Shown here: piece after piece, positions 22,346 through 30,368 of the stretch
Layout: every line of letters starts with the position of its first letter
Numbering within the stretch: position 1 is the stretch's first letter
Assembly (NCBI GenBank): GCA_002811645.1
Contig: PDIP01000116.1
Location: 21,700 to 53,123, forward strand
Length of the DNA stretch: 31,424 nucleotides
DNA from: Corallochytrium limacisporum
Taxonomy: Eukaryota; Opisthokonta
Direction of reading: 5' to 3'
The notes under the pieces: generated by a model
The model's input: the letters and a program-made list of their open reading frames with translations, nothing else
Database searches by the model: none
What the model was told of the DNA's origin: nothing
Program-made: the position numbers and the translations under genes

Positions 22346-22750
22346 TTACTTGAGATCAGCGAGTCCGGCTTCAAGGCTGGTTGCTAAGCTGTCTGCTCTT
22401 GCTCTGATATTGCCAACGGGAACAAGAGTGCTTTGAGAGTACACGACAAGTAGAAAACCAAAAGTGTCACAGACCTTTCGGCAAACACAGCAGGCACCTT
22501 CGGGTTCGTCAAATACAAGGATAAACTCCTCCAATTCTTGGGAGAGATACTTTGATCCGTTGTTACGGTAGCTGTGCCAGATGTGGTTTACAATGGCTGC
22601 ACTTAACGCTTCGTCACGCTTGCTGTCACCTCCGTAGGCAATAACCGATCCTTCGTTATCAAGAAGAACTGCAGTGACAGTGTCTTGCTCGGTGTCTTTA
22701 TTGGTGTTCACCTCACCCAAAAAGTTAGAGATGGCCTTGGCCCTTAACAT
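22346..22750 (-). CDS. LAMTOR2: Ragulator subunit LAMTOR2, roadblock/LC7 domain
   Basis: LAMTOR2 (p14/MAPBPIP) pairs with LAMTOR3 in Ragulator, which anchors Rag GTPases and mTORC1 on the lysosome. The 134-residue protein is close to the human length (125) and begins identically in style (MLRAKAI against MLRPKAL). The core LLDNEGSVIAYGG and the AAIVNHIWHSY helix also match. The frame is open ten codons upstream from a GTG, but homologues start at this ATG. Directly before it the strand reads CTACCTACAG then GTATG, a good splice acceptor, so a 5' UTR intron is possible. A cysteine cluster (C87, C88, C90, C94) between the central strand and the last helix is absent from human LAMTOR2. The gene is immediately followed by SET on the same strand. 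Confidence 0.92.
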   Translation of the reverse strand: MLRAKAISNFLGEVNTNKDTEQDTVTAVLLDNEGSVIAYGGDSKRDEALSAAIVNHIWHSYRNNGSKYLSQELEEFILVFDEPEGACCVCRKVCDTFGFLLVVYSQSTLVPVGNIRARADSLATSLEAGLADLK

Positions 22751-23934
22751 ACCTGTAGGTAGGGGCACACTGATCAGCACCTATGAAGTCTGATGCCTTC
22801 GTTAGATTTAAAGTTGTGGAAAGGTACAGCGCCAGTGCACTACTTTCCCGTCTGTTTCAAACAAATAAAGAGATATGGGGAACTAACAAATGAGGACACT
22901 ACAAGTTTGGTTCAGAGAAAGTGAAGCGACCTTAAACCAAAGGGTACGTTACTTTATTCTCGTTTTAAAAAATATCACTCGACTCGTACCCTTTCTTCGC
23001 GGTCATTCTGCGGAAACGAAGTCAACATGGACGGCATCCTTAGAAAAAGCCTTAAAGGAGAACGGAGAAGACTCTAATTCAAAATTCGCGCGCGCGAATG
23101 AAGTCCTTTAAATGCGAACGAGAGCACCTGTGTCTGGGAGCCGTCTGGAGCAGCAGGGTCGAGAACACCTCCCTCCCCTTCCGCAACTCCCAGGGTCGTT
23201 TGATATTGACCCCTTTCGATCCAAACACAACATCGGCTACGACTGCGGCTGTGCCACAGGCTGCTGGTGGTGGCGGGCTGCCAGGGCTTGAATAGTCGCG
23301 GAAGGAACGCACACCCGGGGACCAAGCAGGCAGAAAATTGAAATATTGGCAATCTGCTAGAACATCATCAATAAATTAAATATTTTTAGTATTGAAAAGG
23401 GCTAGTGCACAAAACTGATTGTGTGTCAAAGTGTTGAACAGAGTGCCCGAGACCACAACTCTTATGCGGCCTGATTATTTCGAGGATCTTCTCCTCGGGC
23501 ATTTAGTGGAATTTTCTTCAATGATTTCTGCGTATTTCCCGCGCAAAGAAGGGGGGGGATCCCGAGGTAGAACGGGCGAGCTCAGTGCTGACGTGTACCA
23601 GGCAGGGGAGACCCGAGGGAGAGACCAGATGGGTTTTATGGGTGGCTGCGGTGTGGCGGTAGAGACCCAGGCTGGCCAGAAAGATGCACCAAAGACAATC
23701 GGTTTTAGGGGGAAGGTTTTGGGAGTGGGGAATTGGGGTTTGGAGAGAGATGAAAATCCAAAACCCGCTGTGGTGACTGCAAACGAGCTGGAAGATTGAA
23801 TGATTGAATGATTTGTACGTACGAATCAAGGGTGGGGGAGGGGAGATGACTAGGGTTCTCCTGGGCGGCAAGGCAGGCTAGCATTGCAGAAGCAGACACG
23901 ATCGACTTCATACAACAAACAGACAAGATGCGAT
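22751..23934. other. intergenic LAMTOR2-threonine dehydratase
   Basis: This 1184-bp stretch lies upstream of LAMTOR2 and downstream of the dehydratase, both on the minus strand. It holds a 16-bp CG-rich palindrome (23084-23099), a G8 run (23551-23558) and GC-rich sequence around 23550-23680. Open frames of up to 126 codons on either strand overlap one another and show no conserved motif, so I do not call them. Confidence 0.45.
23084..23099. promoter_or_regulatory. 16-bp palindrome ATTCGCGCGCGCGAAT
   Basis: A perfect 16-bp palindrome contains five CG steps, about 335 bp upstream of the LAMTOR2 ATG. It contains two inverted TTCGCGC cores, which resemble E2F/DP sites (TTTSGCGC) or fungal cell-cycle boxes. 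The alternating CG tract could also adopt Z-DNA. Function is inferred only from the shape. Confidence 0.35.
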
Positions 23935-23939
23935 TTATT
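23934..23939 (-). terminator. AATAAA overlapping the dehydratase stop codon
   Basis: On the minus strand the last codons read AAA TAA ATC, so AATAAA overlaps the TAA stop of the threonine dehydratase. If used, it implies a 3' UTR of only 10-30 bases. No other AATAAA was noticed close downstream. Confidence 0.4.
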
Positions 23940-25332
23940 TGGTGCAGTCTGGCTGATCAAGGTACAGAGGCATCCAGAAGAATTTTTGGTATGTGCTTCG
24001 CAAAACCTTACGCAGCTCCTCAGAATGTTCCTTGTTCCGTGTCTCCACGATCACCTTTACCTCGACGGAGAAGATATCAGAATCGAGCCAGGCGCGTTCG
24101 TGGAAAATATCTTTGATGGAGGCACCCATCTGGTCAAGGATCGCAGTGAGATTGGAGATGCCACCGGGGCGATCTGGTACGGTGACGACGAAGCGGCACA
24201 AACGGTGATCAGCGGCTAGACCTCGATCCAAGCATCGACCCAGGACAGTTGTGTCCACATTGGCACCGCAGAGGGGTACAACAACTCGCTTTCCTTCCAA
24301 GTCCGGTAACAATCCCTTAGTCACACAGGCAGCCAGGCCCGTGCATCCCGCACCCTCCACAATGAGCTTCTCATTCTCCACCAAGCGCAGCACAGTCTTT
24401 GCGATACAGTGCTCGGTCACAGTGACAATCTTGTCAATGTACTTGCGACCCGTTGCAAACGCATTCGAGCCCACTGTAGGCACTGCCAAACCATCAGCCA
24501 AAGTTGGAGTGACATCCACAGGCACGGGTCGTCCGGCTTCGAGGGCTTTCTTGAAGCTTGCACATCGCTGGGGTTCCACTCCGATAATCTGAATGCTCGG
24601 AATCAAGGTCTTCAAGGCTACTGCACAGCCAGCGATTAATCCACCACCTCCCACTGGGATAATCATGGCATCAATGTCCTCTTCCATCTGGTTAACAATT
24701 TCCAAAGCCATGCTACCGGCGCCGGCAATAATTTCTACGTCATTGTAACCGTTGATATACGTTAGTCCCCGTTCTTCCACCAGACCTTGGGCATACTCCT
24801 TCGATTCTCCTATGTGCTGGCCGTAGCTGATGACCTCGGCCCCATAGGAGATGCATCGACTGCTCTTGGCCAAAGGGGCGTTCTGGGGCATTACCACAGT
24901 CACAGGAATACCTAATTTCTTGCCGTGGTATGACAGGGCGAGGGCGTGGTTTCCGGCACTTGCTGCTACAACACCCTTCTCCCGTGCCTCCTTGGAGAGA
25001 CAAAGCAGAGCATTGCGAGCCCCACGTTCCTTAAAGGAACCAGTCGGCAGAAAGATGTCCTTCTTAAACCATATTTCCATTCCACTTTCCTTGCACAGGG
25101 CATCGGAAGCCAGCTCCAGAGGGGTAGTCTTAATACCGCTCTTGATGAGCTTCGCTGCCCGGCTGACGGAGGCAAAGTCAACTTCGACTCCCGGGTTGTC
25201 CTCTTCGGTTTGAGCATAGTCCTCCATGCCCATGCTGTGAGTGCGGGCGCGCTTCAAAAGGCATTCGCCATCGGCACCGCTCAGCCGGGTCAGCGGAGCT
25301 GGCAGCGCCCGTTTCTTTGGCTCTGATCCCAT
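23935..25332 (-). CDS. threonine dehydratase (threonine/serine ammonia-lyase) with ACT domain
   Basis: This PLP fold-type II enzyme deaminates threonine to 2-oxobutanoate, and often serine to pyruvate, in amino-acid breakdown or isoleucine synthesis. Of 465 residues, about 50-370 form the catalytic domain. K101 in SFKERGARNA is the PLP Schiff-base lysine, the SAGNHA loop at 125-130 binds substrate, and the GGGG loop at 228-231 binds the PLP phosphate. Residues about 385-465 form one ACT domain (VTVPDRPGGISNLTAIL), typical of the TdcB/catabolic type rather than the two-domain biosynthetic IlvA. The first 45 residues are an extra, basic and low-complexity leader, not clearly a mitochondrial presequence because it contains Glu and Asp. 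Serine racemase is a related alternative but usually lacks ACT. It starts at an ATG in the context AAATTATGG, like SEC23. Confidence 0.93.
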   Translation of the reverse strand: MGSEPKKRALPAPLTRLSGADGECLLKRARTHSMGMEDYAQTEEDNPGVEVDFASVSRAAKLIKSGIKTTPLELASDALCKESGMEIWFKKDIFLPTGSFKERGARNALLCLSKEAREKGVVAASAGNHALALSYHGKKLGIPVTVVMPQNAPLAKSSRCISYGAEVISYGQHIGESKEYAQGLVEERGLTYINGYNDVEIIAGAGSMALEIVNQMEEDIDAMIIPVGGGGLIAGCAVALKTLIPSIQIIGVEPQRCASFKKALEAGRPVPVDVTPTLADGLAVPTVGSNAFATGRKYIDKIVTVTEHCIAKTVLRLVENEKLIVEGAGCTGLAACVTKGLLPDLEGKRVVVPLCGANVDTTVLGRCLDRGLAADHRLCRFVVTVPDRPGGISNLTAILDQMGASIKDIFHERAWLDSDIFSVEVKVIVETRNKEHSEELRKVLRSTYQKFFWMPLYLDQPDCTK

Positions 25333-26436
25333 AATTTGTATGTCAATGTGTGAATATGTATAGGCCTATGCTGTCTTCTACAGTGCATAAGATCCATGCA
25401 CATGTATCAGCTGGTACTGCCTTATGTACTTAATTGTTTGCCAGCGGACATTGAAATATCTTCCTGCCCGAAGTACAAAGTAGGGACATAGCACCCCCTC
25501 CCCCCAATTGTACCTAGAGCACTCGTCGACGACGAGAGGGATGTCCTGCCCCGATTCATACGCGACCGATGGTGTGGCAGACGCCCTACTGAGAACTGAG
25601 AGGATAAAAACAGGCGGTGATCGTTTAACGATGACTTTGGACGGACGGGTTGGTTGGTGCATTCCCAAGACCTACGACCCCCCGGGCTTTAATTCTGAGC
25701 GGCTTATTGACCCGCTATCTCCGCTAAAATTTCGTACTGCGCCGTCGTCGCCCGTCCCCCGCGAGGCACTTGCACAATCCCGGTGAGACCCGGATAGCAA
25801 CCTGGTGGTGACTGTGAGATGTCACATATGGAGACTCTCACTGTACGAAAAATGCGTGTACAGTAATTTCGGAGACGACGGATTTTCCCACCAGCGCCCA
25901 ACAAAAACTCGGCAGGGGCGTAGAACACCGTCACAACTGCGGTGGACAAAACTTCAATATTTAAAGTATAGAGACGCACTGCCCCATACGCGATAACAGA
26001 GAAATCTGCGTGTCCCCAAGTTCTCGGCCGAGCCTCTGTTATTTTGTCTATAAGAGAATGGTTTCTTTCTCACACGAGCCGGTGGGGTCGCAGTGTAAAT
26101 GTGCATGGTCAAATATGTGCATTGTAAAGCATGGTGCAGTACCGCATTCGGCTTGTTTCATCCTGCAAAATTGAAGCAATGGTGACCGTCATCATGATGC
26201 TCGGCATCTCTTTATAGGCAATCAATCTAAACTTATTTCTAAGATGGGCATCTGTCAAATTAGAGAGTTGTATATTGTTGTTACTTCTTATTCTAGTGGC
26301 AATCAATAAGGCCACTAAGACTATTTTTCCTTGTCGTGCTTGGAGGGGTGCCCTCCTATTTAGAGCGAATGGAGACTGGATAGGTTCAATCCTGCCTTCG
26401 TCCCGTCCTTGGGAGGGCAGGGCTCAGAAATAGCCT
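25333..26436. other. intergenic dehydratase-phosphoglucomutase
   Basis: This is 1104 bp with the dehydratase promoter side at the left and the phosphoglucomutase 3' end at the right. A dyad CTCGTC, three bases, GACGAG lies at 25523-25537. The right half (26100-26340) is AT-rich. Short open frames, including a 92-codon plus-strand one at 25508, show no recognisable motif and are not called. Confidence 0.45.
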
Positions 26437-28113
26437 CTACGTGATAACGGTGGGTTTGTCGCGCCCAGTGTACTGTTCAAGCTTGATTACCTTCAGTGCA
26501 ATGTCAATGATAGGCTTCAGAGCATCCTGCGCATCCTTCAGCAGGTCACCATCAGGGGCTTCGTAGCGTTCAATGTATAGGCGCACAGTTGCGCCTGCAC
26601 TGCCCGTACCGGACAGACGAACCACGAACCGGGATCCATCCTTAAAGTAGAAACGGTAGCCCTGCTTCGTAGACACAGAGCCGTCCACGGGATCAGTGTA
26701 ATCGAAGCTGTCAACCTTGGTGATCATGCGGCCACCTCCAAGATCTTCATTGCACACTCCCGATGCACTATTATCATCGACAATCGTCTGGATGTAGTCC
26801 ATCATCGTCTTTGGACCATCGCCATCAATGTTTTCGTAATCGTATCGACTGAAATAGTTGCGGCCGTAGGTGCGCCAGTGGTTCTCCTGAATCTCCTTGA
26901 CGCTCTTGCCAGTCTGGGCCAGAACCGAGAACCAGGCCAACATGGTCCACAAACCGTCTTTCTCGCGGATGTGATCGGAACCGGTGCCGAATGATTCCTC
27001 TCCACAGATGCTCAGGCGTCCCGCATCCATCAAGTTACCAAAGAATTTCCACCCGGTGGGCACCTCGTGGACTTCAACACCAAGGGCTTTACCTACACGG
27101 TCTAAGGCTTCGGAGGTGGGCATTGAGCGGGCAACACCTTTGAGACCATCCTTGAAGTAAGGAATAGATTCCTTGGCGTGGGCAGCCAAGATGGCCACAG
27201 AGTCAGATGGGGTGACGAAAGACTGACGTCCAAGGATCATGTTGCGGTCACCGTCACCATCAAAGGCACAGCCAAAGTCGTACTCCCCAGAGTCCATAGC
27301 CTTTACAAGATCAGCAGCGTAGGTCAGATTCGGGTCCGGATGGCCGCCACCAAAATCTGCCAGGACAGTGCTGCGCATAACATTGGACTTATCTACGCCC
27401 AGTTCCTTGATCATGATTCGCTCAGCATACGGGCCGGTTACACCGTGCATGCAATCAATGAGCACCTTTTTACCGCCAAGGAATGTCTTGATTTTGTCGA
27501 AATCATATATCTCTTTCATCAGATTGACGTAGTCCTCCGTAGGATCGACGACCTCAACGACAAAGTCTCCGTCACGAAGTGTCGTTACTCCTAAATTGTC
27601 GATATCAATATCAGTCGGACAGCTCAAATCCTTTGGTTCCATCCAGCGATTAATGGTCGTGGTCTTTTCGTATATAGCGTTGGTGACCTTCTCCGGGGCA
27701 GGACCACCGTTACGTCCATTAAACTTGATACCAAAGTCTTCATCGATGCCACCAGGGTTGTGAGAAGCACTCAGAATGATGCCACCCAGACACTGGCGAT
27801 GGCGGATGCTAGCAGACACGGCAGGAGTGCTGTAGATTCCAGACTTGCCAAGCACAATCTTGCCAATGCCGTTGGCGCAAGCGATGCGGATGATCATGTC
27901 CACTGCTTCCTTCAGGAAGTAACGACCATCACCACCCACGACGATTGTCTGACCCTTGATGCCCTCCGGCTCCGTGTCGTTCAGAGCGTCGAAGATGCTT
28001 TGGACAAAGTTTTCTGTATAGTTCTTCTCCATGAAGACACGAGTCTTCTTACGGACACCACTGGTGCCGGGCTTTTGCCCTGCGAATGGGGTAGTCGGGT
28101 GTTCTACGTTCAT
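26437..28113 (-). CDS. PGM1: phosphoglucomutase
   Basis: This enzyme interconverts glucose 1-phosphate and glucose 6-phosphate, linking glycogen and nucleotide-sugar metabolism to glycolysis; it acts in the cytosol. The 558-residue protein matches human PGM1 (562) along its length. The QKPGTSGVRK substrate block lies near the N-terminus. The phosphoserine S117 in SASHNPGG has the same number as in human PGM1. The metal loop DGDGDRNM, the sugar-binding GEESFGTGSDH block and the C-terminal phosphate-binding RLSGTGSAGATVRLYIE follow. All catalytic elements are intact, so I expect an active enzyme. The frame stays open 20 codons upstream, but only from a TTG, and homologues start close to the chosen ATG. 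There is no intron. Confidence 0.97.
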   Translation of the reverse strand: MNVEHPTTPFAGQKPGTSGVRKKTRVFMEKNYTENFVQSIFDALNDTEPEGIKGQTIVVGGDGRYFLKEAVDMIIRIACANGIGKIVLGKSGIYSTPAVSASIRHRQCLGGIILSASHNPGGIDEDFGIKFNGRNGGPAPEKVTNAIYEKTTTINRWMEPKDLSCPTDIDIDNLGVTTLRDGDFVVEVVDPTEDYVNLMKEIYDFDKIKTFLGGKKVLIDCMHGVTGPYAERIMIKELGVDKSNVMRSTVLADFGGGHPDPNLTYAADLVKAMDSGEYDFGCAFDGDGDRNMILGRQSFVTPSDSVAILAAHAKESIPYFKDGLKGVARSMPTSEALDRVGKALGVEVHEVPTGWKFFGNLMDAGRLSICGEESFGTGSDHIREKDGLWTMLAWFSVLAQTGKSVKEIQENHWRTYGRNYFSRYDYENIDGDGPKTMMDYIQTIVDDNSASGVCNEDLGGGRMITKVDSFDYTDPVDGSVSTKQGYRFYFKDGSRFVVRLSGTGSAGATVRLYIERYEAPDGDLLKDAQDALKPIIDIALKVIKLEQYTGRDKPTVIT

Positions 28114-28296
28114 GTTGCTAATCCTTCGTAGGAATAAGTTAATAGAACCTCCACCATGAGGCTGTTTGGACAAGATCGTTGGTCTTCAAGTACCCGTGTA
28201 GGCACTGATATGTCCGACTACCACCAACCTTACAAAGCCCCCACGGCCCGGAGATACAGTCATTCGGTGGCTGTGCTTGTGTTATGATGCCTGGTG

Positions 28297-28446
28297 GCGC
28301 CGGAACATAGCGAGTCCATTAGAGGCTTCCCGGTTGATGTCTACCACTAGTTGAAGTGTGTGGGTGCACTGAGAAACAAACGTAAGATTCGTGTCCCGTG
28401 GTATGGCCTAATCCCCGCTATGTTCCGCGCTCTACATCTGTGTAGA
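28297..28446. repeat. long inverted repeat plus tetraloop hairpin, possible structured RNA
   Basis: CGGAACATAGCG (28301-28312) is perfectly complementary to CGCTATGTTCCG (28416-28427). Three further pairs continue outward after a one-base bulge (28297-28299 with 28428-28430). Inward, ATTAG pairs with CTAAT after a small internal loop. Directly after it, TCTACA-TCTG-TGTAGA (28431-28446) forms a six-pair hairpin with a four-base loop. The arrangement looks like a folded RNA or a foldback element. It matches no snRNA, SRP, RNase P or tRNA signature that I could see. Confidence 0.3.
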
Positions 28447-28699
28447 AGATGTGAGCAGAATAGCTACCACATTGTTTTCGCTTTAGCATTATGTGCAATC
28501 GCAATTTCACCGTCCACCCCTTTTTAGGCCAGCAGTATGATTTAAAATAAACAACTACAGAGCTAAATATTTTGCTATACAGAAAATATTGCAGGACACT
28601 TTACAGAAGGACGGATATTAAAAACATCACTACCCTCTTCCACCCTCTAGAAACTCTCCACCCATTGCACATTCATACTTTTTCCAAATAGGAAACCTC

Positions 28700-28779
28700 G
28701 GTGGGTAGGTGACGACAGTGCCGCTCACACGCGAAGGTGTACTGGCCCTGGCAGGCGTCATTTGATTGGTGGGTAGGTG
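28700..28779. repeat. two direct repeats GGTGGGTAGGTG
   Basis: Identical 12-bp copies occur at 28700-28711 and 28768-28779. Both are followed by loosely similar sequence (CGCTCA, then GCGAA), so the underlying unit may be an imperfect duplication of about 35-40 bp. It lies about 600 bp upstream of phosphoglucomutase. A role in regulation is possible but unproven. Confidence 0.5.
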
Positions 28780-29498
28780 TATACGCTCATGCGAAATGGA
28801 AGAAAATGGTGGAAGCCGACAACGATAAATAGTAGGGCCACAAATTAAAATGGCGACGGCGGATTGTTACTGAGCATACTACAGTATGGCTATTGTAATG
28901 GAGAATCAATGTGACTCCGGTCCGCTTTGGTATTGAGAGATGGATACCATAATCGGGGTCGATTGCCTGGGCGCGGGCAGGCAGTTACAACTCCTTCCAT
29001 GTCATAGCCGATCGTGCTGCTCAATTGACACACACTTCTCATTCTGTGACACCACCACGGTGACAGCGATGTAACTATCCCCGTCGTATAGCCCATGTCG
29101 AGGGCGCCGTAAGTGCGATCAGTATTTTAGGGCGGACATACTGCCTGGGGTGCTAGCCGTTTCCTTCCTTTTTGGGAAGATGGAGATGGCAGTATTTCCC
29201 TAGTTTCACTGGGCGCCGATTCTGATCCATCGCGCTGGTGGGGGAGCGGCGCAGGGTTAAAGGGGACCAGGAGGGTCTGCGCGGAACAGTGTAAAGCAGA
29301 AGATCTGGAAAATATGAGGCAAGACATTTGCCCACAATGGACAACCACTCTTGGCAACTGTGAATGCAGTGGAGATTTAGGAGCTCCGGACACTAGTGTG
29401 GCCGATCGTTGCGAGTGATTGAGGAATAGGAATAGGTCTGGCATACAGTGTATACTTTGGGACATTTTGGATGTGATGAAACATAAGTAACGTTCTCT

Positions 29499-30368
29499 TT
29501 ACTTGAATTCTTTGGCAGCATCACTGACAGTGAGCCGATAAATGCGCTGTGCATTAGTACAGAAAATTCTTTGCACAGCATCGTCTCCCTTCGTCTGAAA
29601 GTACCGGAACACAACATTGAATTGCTGCGCATAAGTAAGACCAGTCACTTCTACAACTGGCCAATTACTGCCATAAAGCAGACGATCCTGGCCAAAAGCA
29701 CCCCAAAGACAATCCAATAGAGGTAAGTATGGCTTAGTATCGGTAGACGGCTGGTCGTGCTGTTCAGTGACCGCGGAAACTTTCATGGCAATATTAGAGC
29801 GCTGTCCAAGATCCGCATACAAAGTTTTCCATTCTTTCGGTATTTCTTTGCCATCAATCGGCATGTGGGCAATGTGATTCACTACTATCTGTAAACTCGG
29901 TACCTGGTCCGCCATTTCCAAAACTCTTGGTATGTGTTTCTTGAACACCAGGACATCAAGAGTTAACCCACTGTCCGCCAGAAACTGCAAATTTCGTTTC
30001 ATTTCCTCATTAAGTTCATTTTCCAAGACATGAGGCTGGAAGCGTACACCACGAAGACAAGGATTCTTTGCCAATGCGGCAAGTTCATCCCGGAAGTTTG
30101 GTCCCTGATCCACCTGGGCCACGTAGCCGATGATGGCACTGTCTTTCGCAGCAAGGTTCAACACCCACGTATTTTCATCTGGTCTTGCGATTGCTTCGAC
30201 AACTACTGCTGCGGTCACATTTGTGCCCTTTGCAGCACTACGAAAACTATCAGGCAACACAGTTTTGTGCAAGAAACCATAGGTGGGATCATTGGCCAAA
30301 GGAAATGAGATACCCTGCTCAGGGAAAGCTTCAGGATCCCAGAAATGTGCGTGTGTATCAATATACAT
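29499..30368 (-). CDS. COG3618-type amidohydrolase, putative sugar lactonase
   Basis: The amidohydrolase_2 family includes L-fucono- and L-rhamnono-lactonases and related hydrolases. This 289-residue protein has the TIM-barrel markers in order: H6 and H8 in DTHAHFWD at the first strand, a LRGVRFQPH block, VNHIAHMP for a later active-site His, NIAMKVSAVTE and near the end LYGSNWPV. In many relatives that last motif is GSDWPV with a catalytic Asp; here it is Asn, seen in some family members and perhaps affecting the mechanism. The substrate cannot be assigned. The start is set at the ATG directly before the HxH strand; the open frame continues 35 codons upstream from a TTG. This is the gene nearest the right edge, and bacterial and fungal relatives are common, so lateral transfer is possible. 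Confidence 0.85.
   Translation of the reverse strand: MYIDTHAHFWDPEAFPEQGISFPLANDPTYGFLHKTVLPDSFRSAAKGTNVTAAVVVEAIARPDENTWVLNLAAKDSAIIGYVAQVDQGPNFRDELAALAKNPCLRGVRFQPHVLENELNEEMKRNLQFLADSGLTLDVLVFKKHIPRVLEMADQVPSLQIVVNHIAHMPIDGKEIPKEWKTLYADLGQRSNIAMKVSAVTEQHDQPSTDTKPYLPLLDCLWGAFGQDRLLYGSNWPVVEVTGLTYAQQFNVVFRYFQTKGDDAVQRIFCTNAQRIYRLTVSDAAKEFK

Larger units (their letters stand above)
28114..29498. other. intergenic phosphoglucomutase-amidohydrolase
   Basis: This is 1385 bp without a supportable coding gene. It contains a long inverted repeat with a neighbouring hairpin (28297-28446), a pair of 12-bp direct repeats (28700 and 28768) and a GC-rich block at 29200-29290. It lies upstream of phosphoglucomutase and downstream of the amidohydrolase on the minus strand. 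The inverted repeat makes a non-coding RNA the main alternative to plain promoter sequence. Confidence 0.45.

Noticed and set aside
23419-23871. Overlapping plus- and minus-strand frames of 117-126 codons
   Set aside because: They are built on a G-rich intergenic block, both strands are equally open, and the products look like low-complexity translation of GC-rich DNA.
25508-25786. 92-codon plus-strand frame upstream of the dehydratase
   Set aside because: No homologous motif, an open minus-strand frame overlaps its end, and it lies in probable promoter sequence.
28290-28450. Identification of the inverted repeat as SRP RNA, RNase P/MRP RNA or a spliceosomal RNA
   Set aside because: None of the conserved cores of those RNAs is visible, so it is kept only as an unassigned structure.
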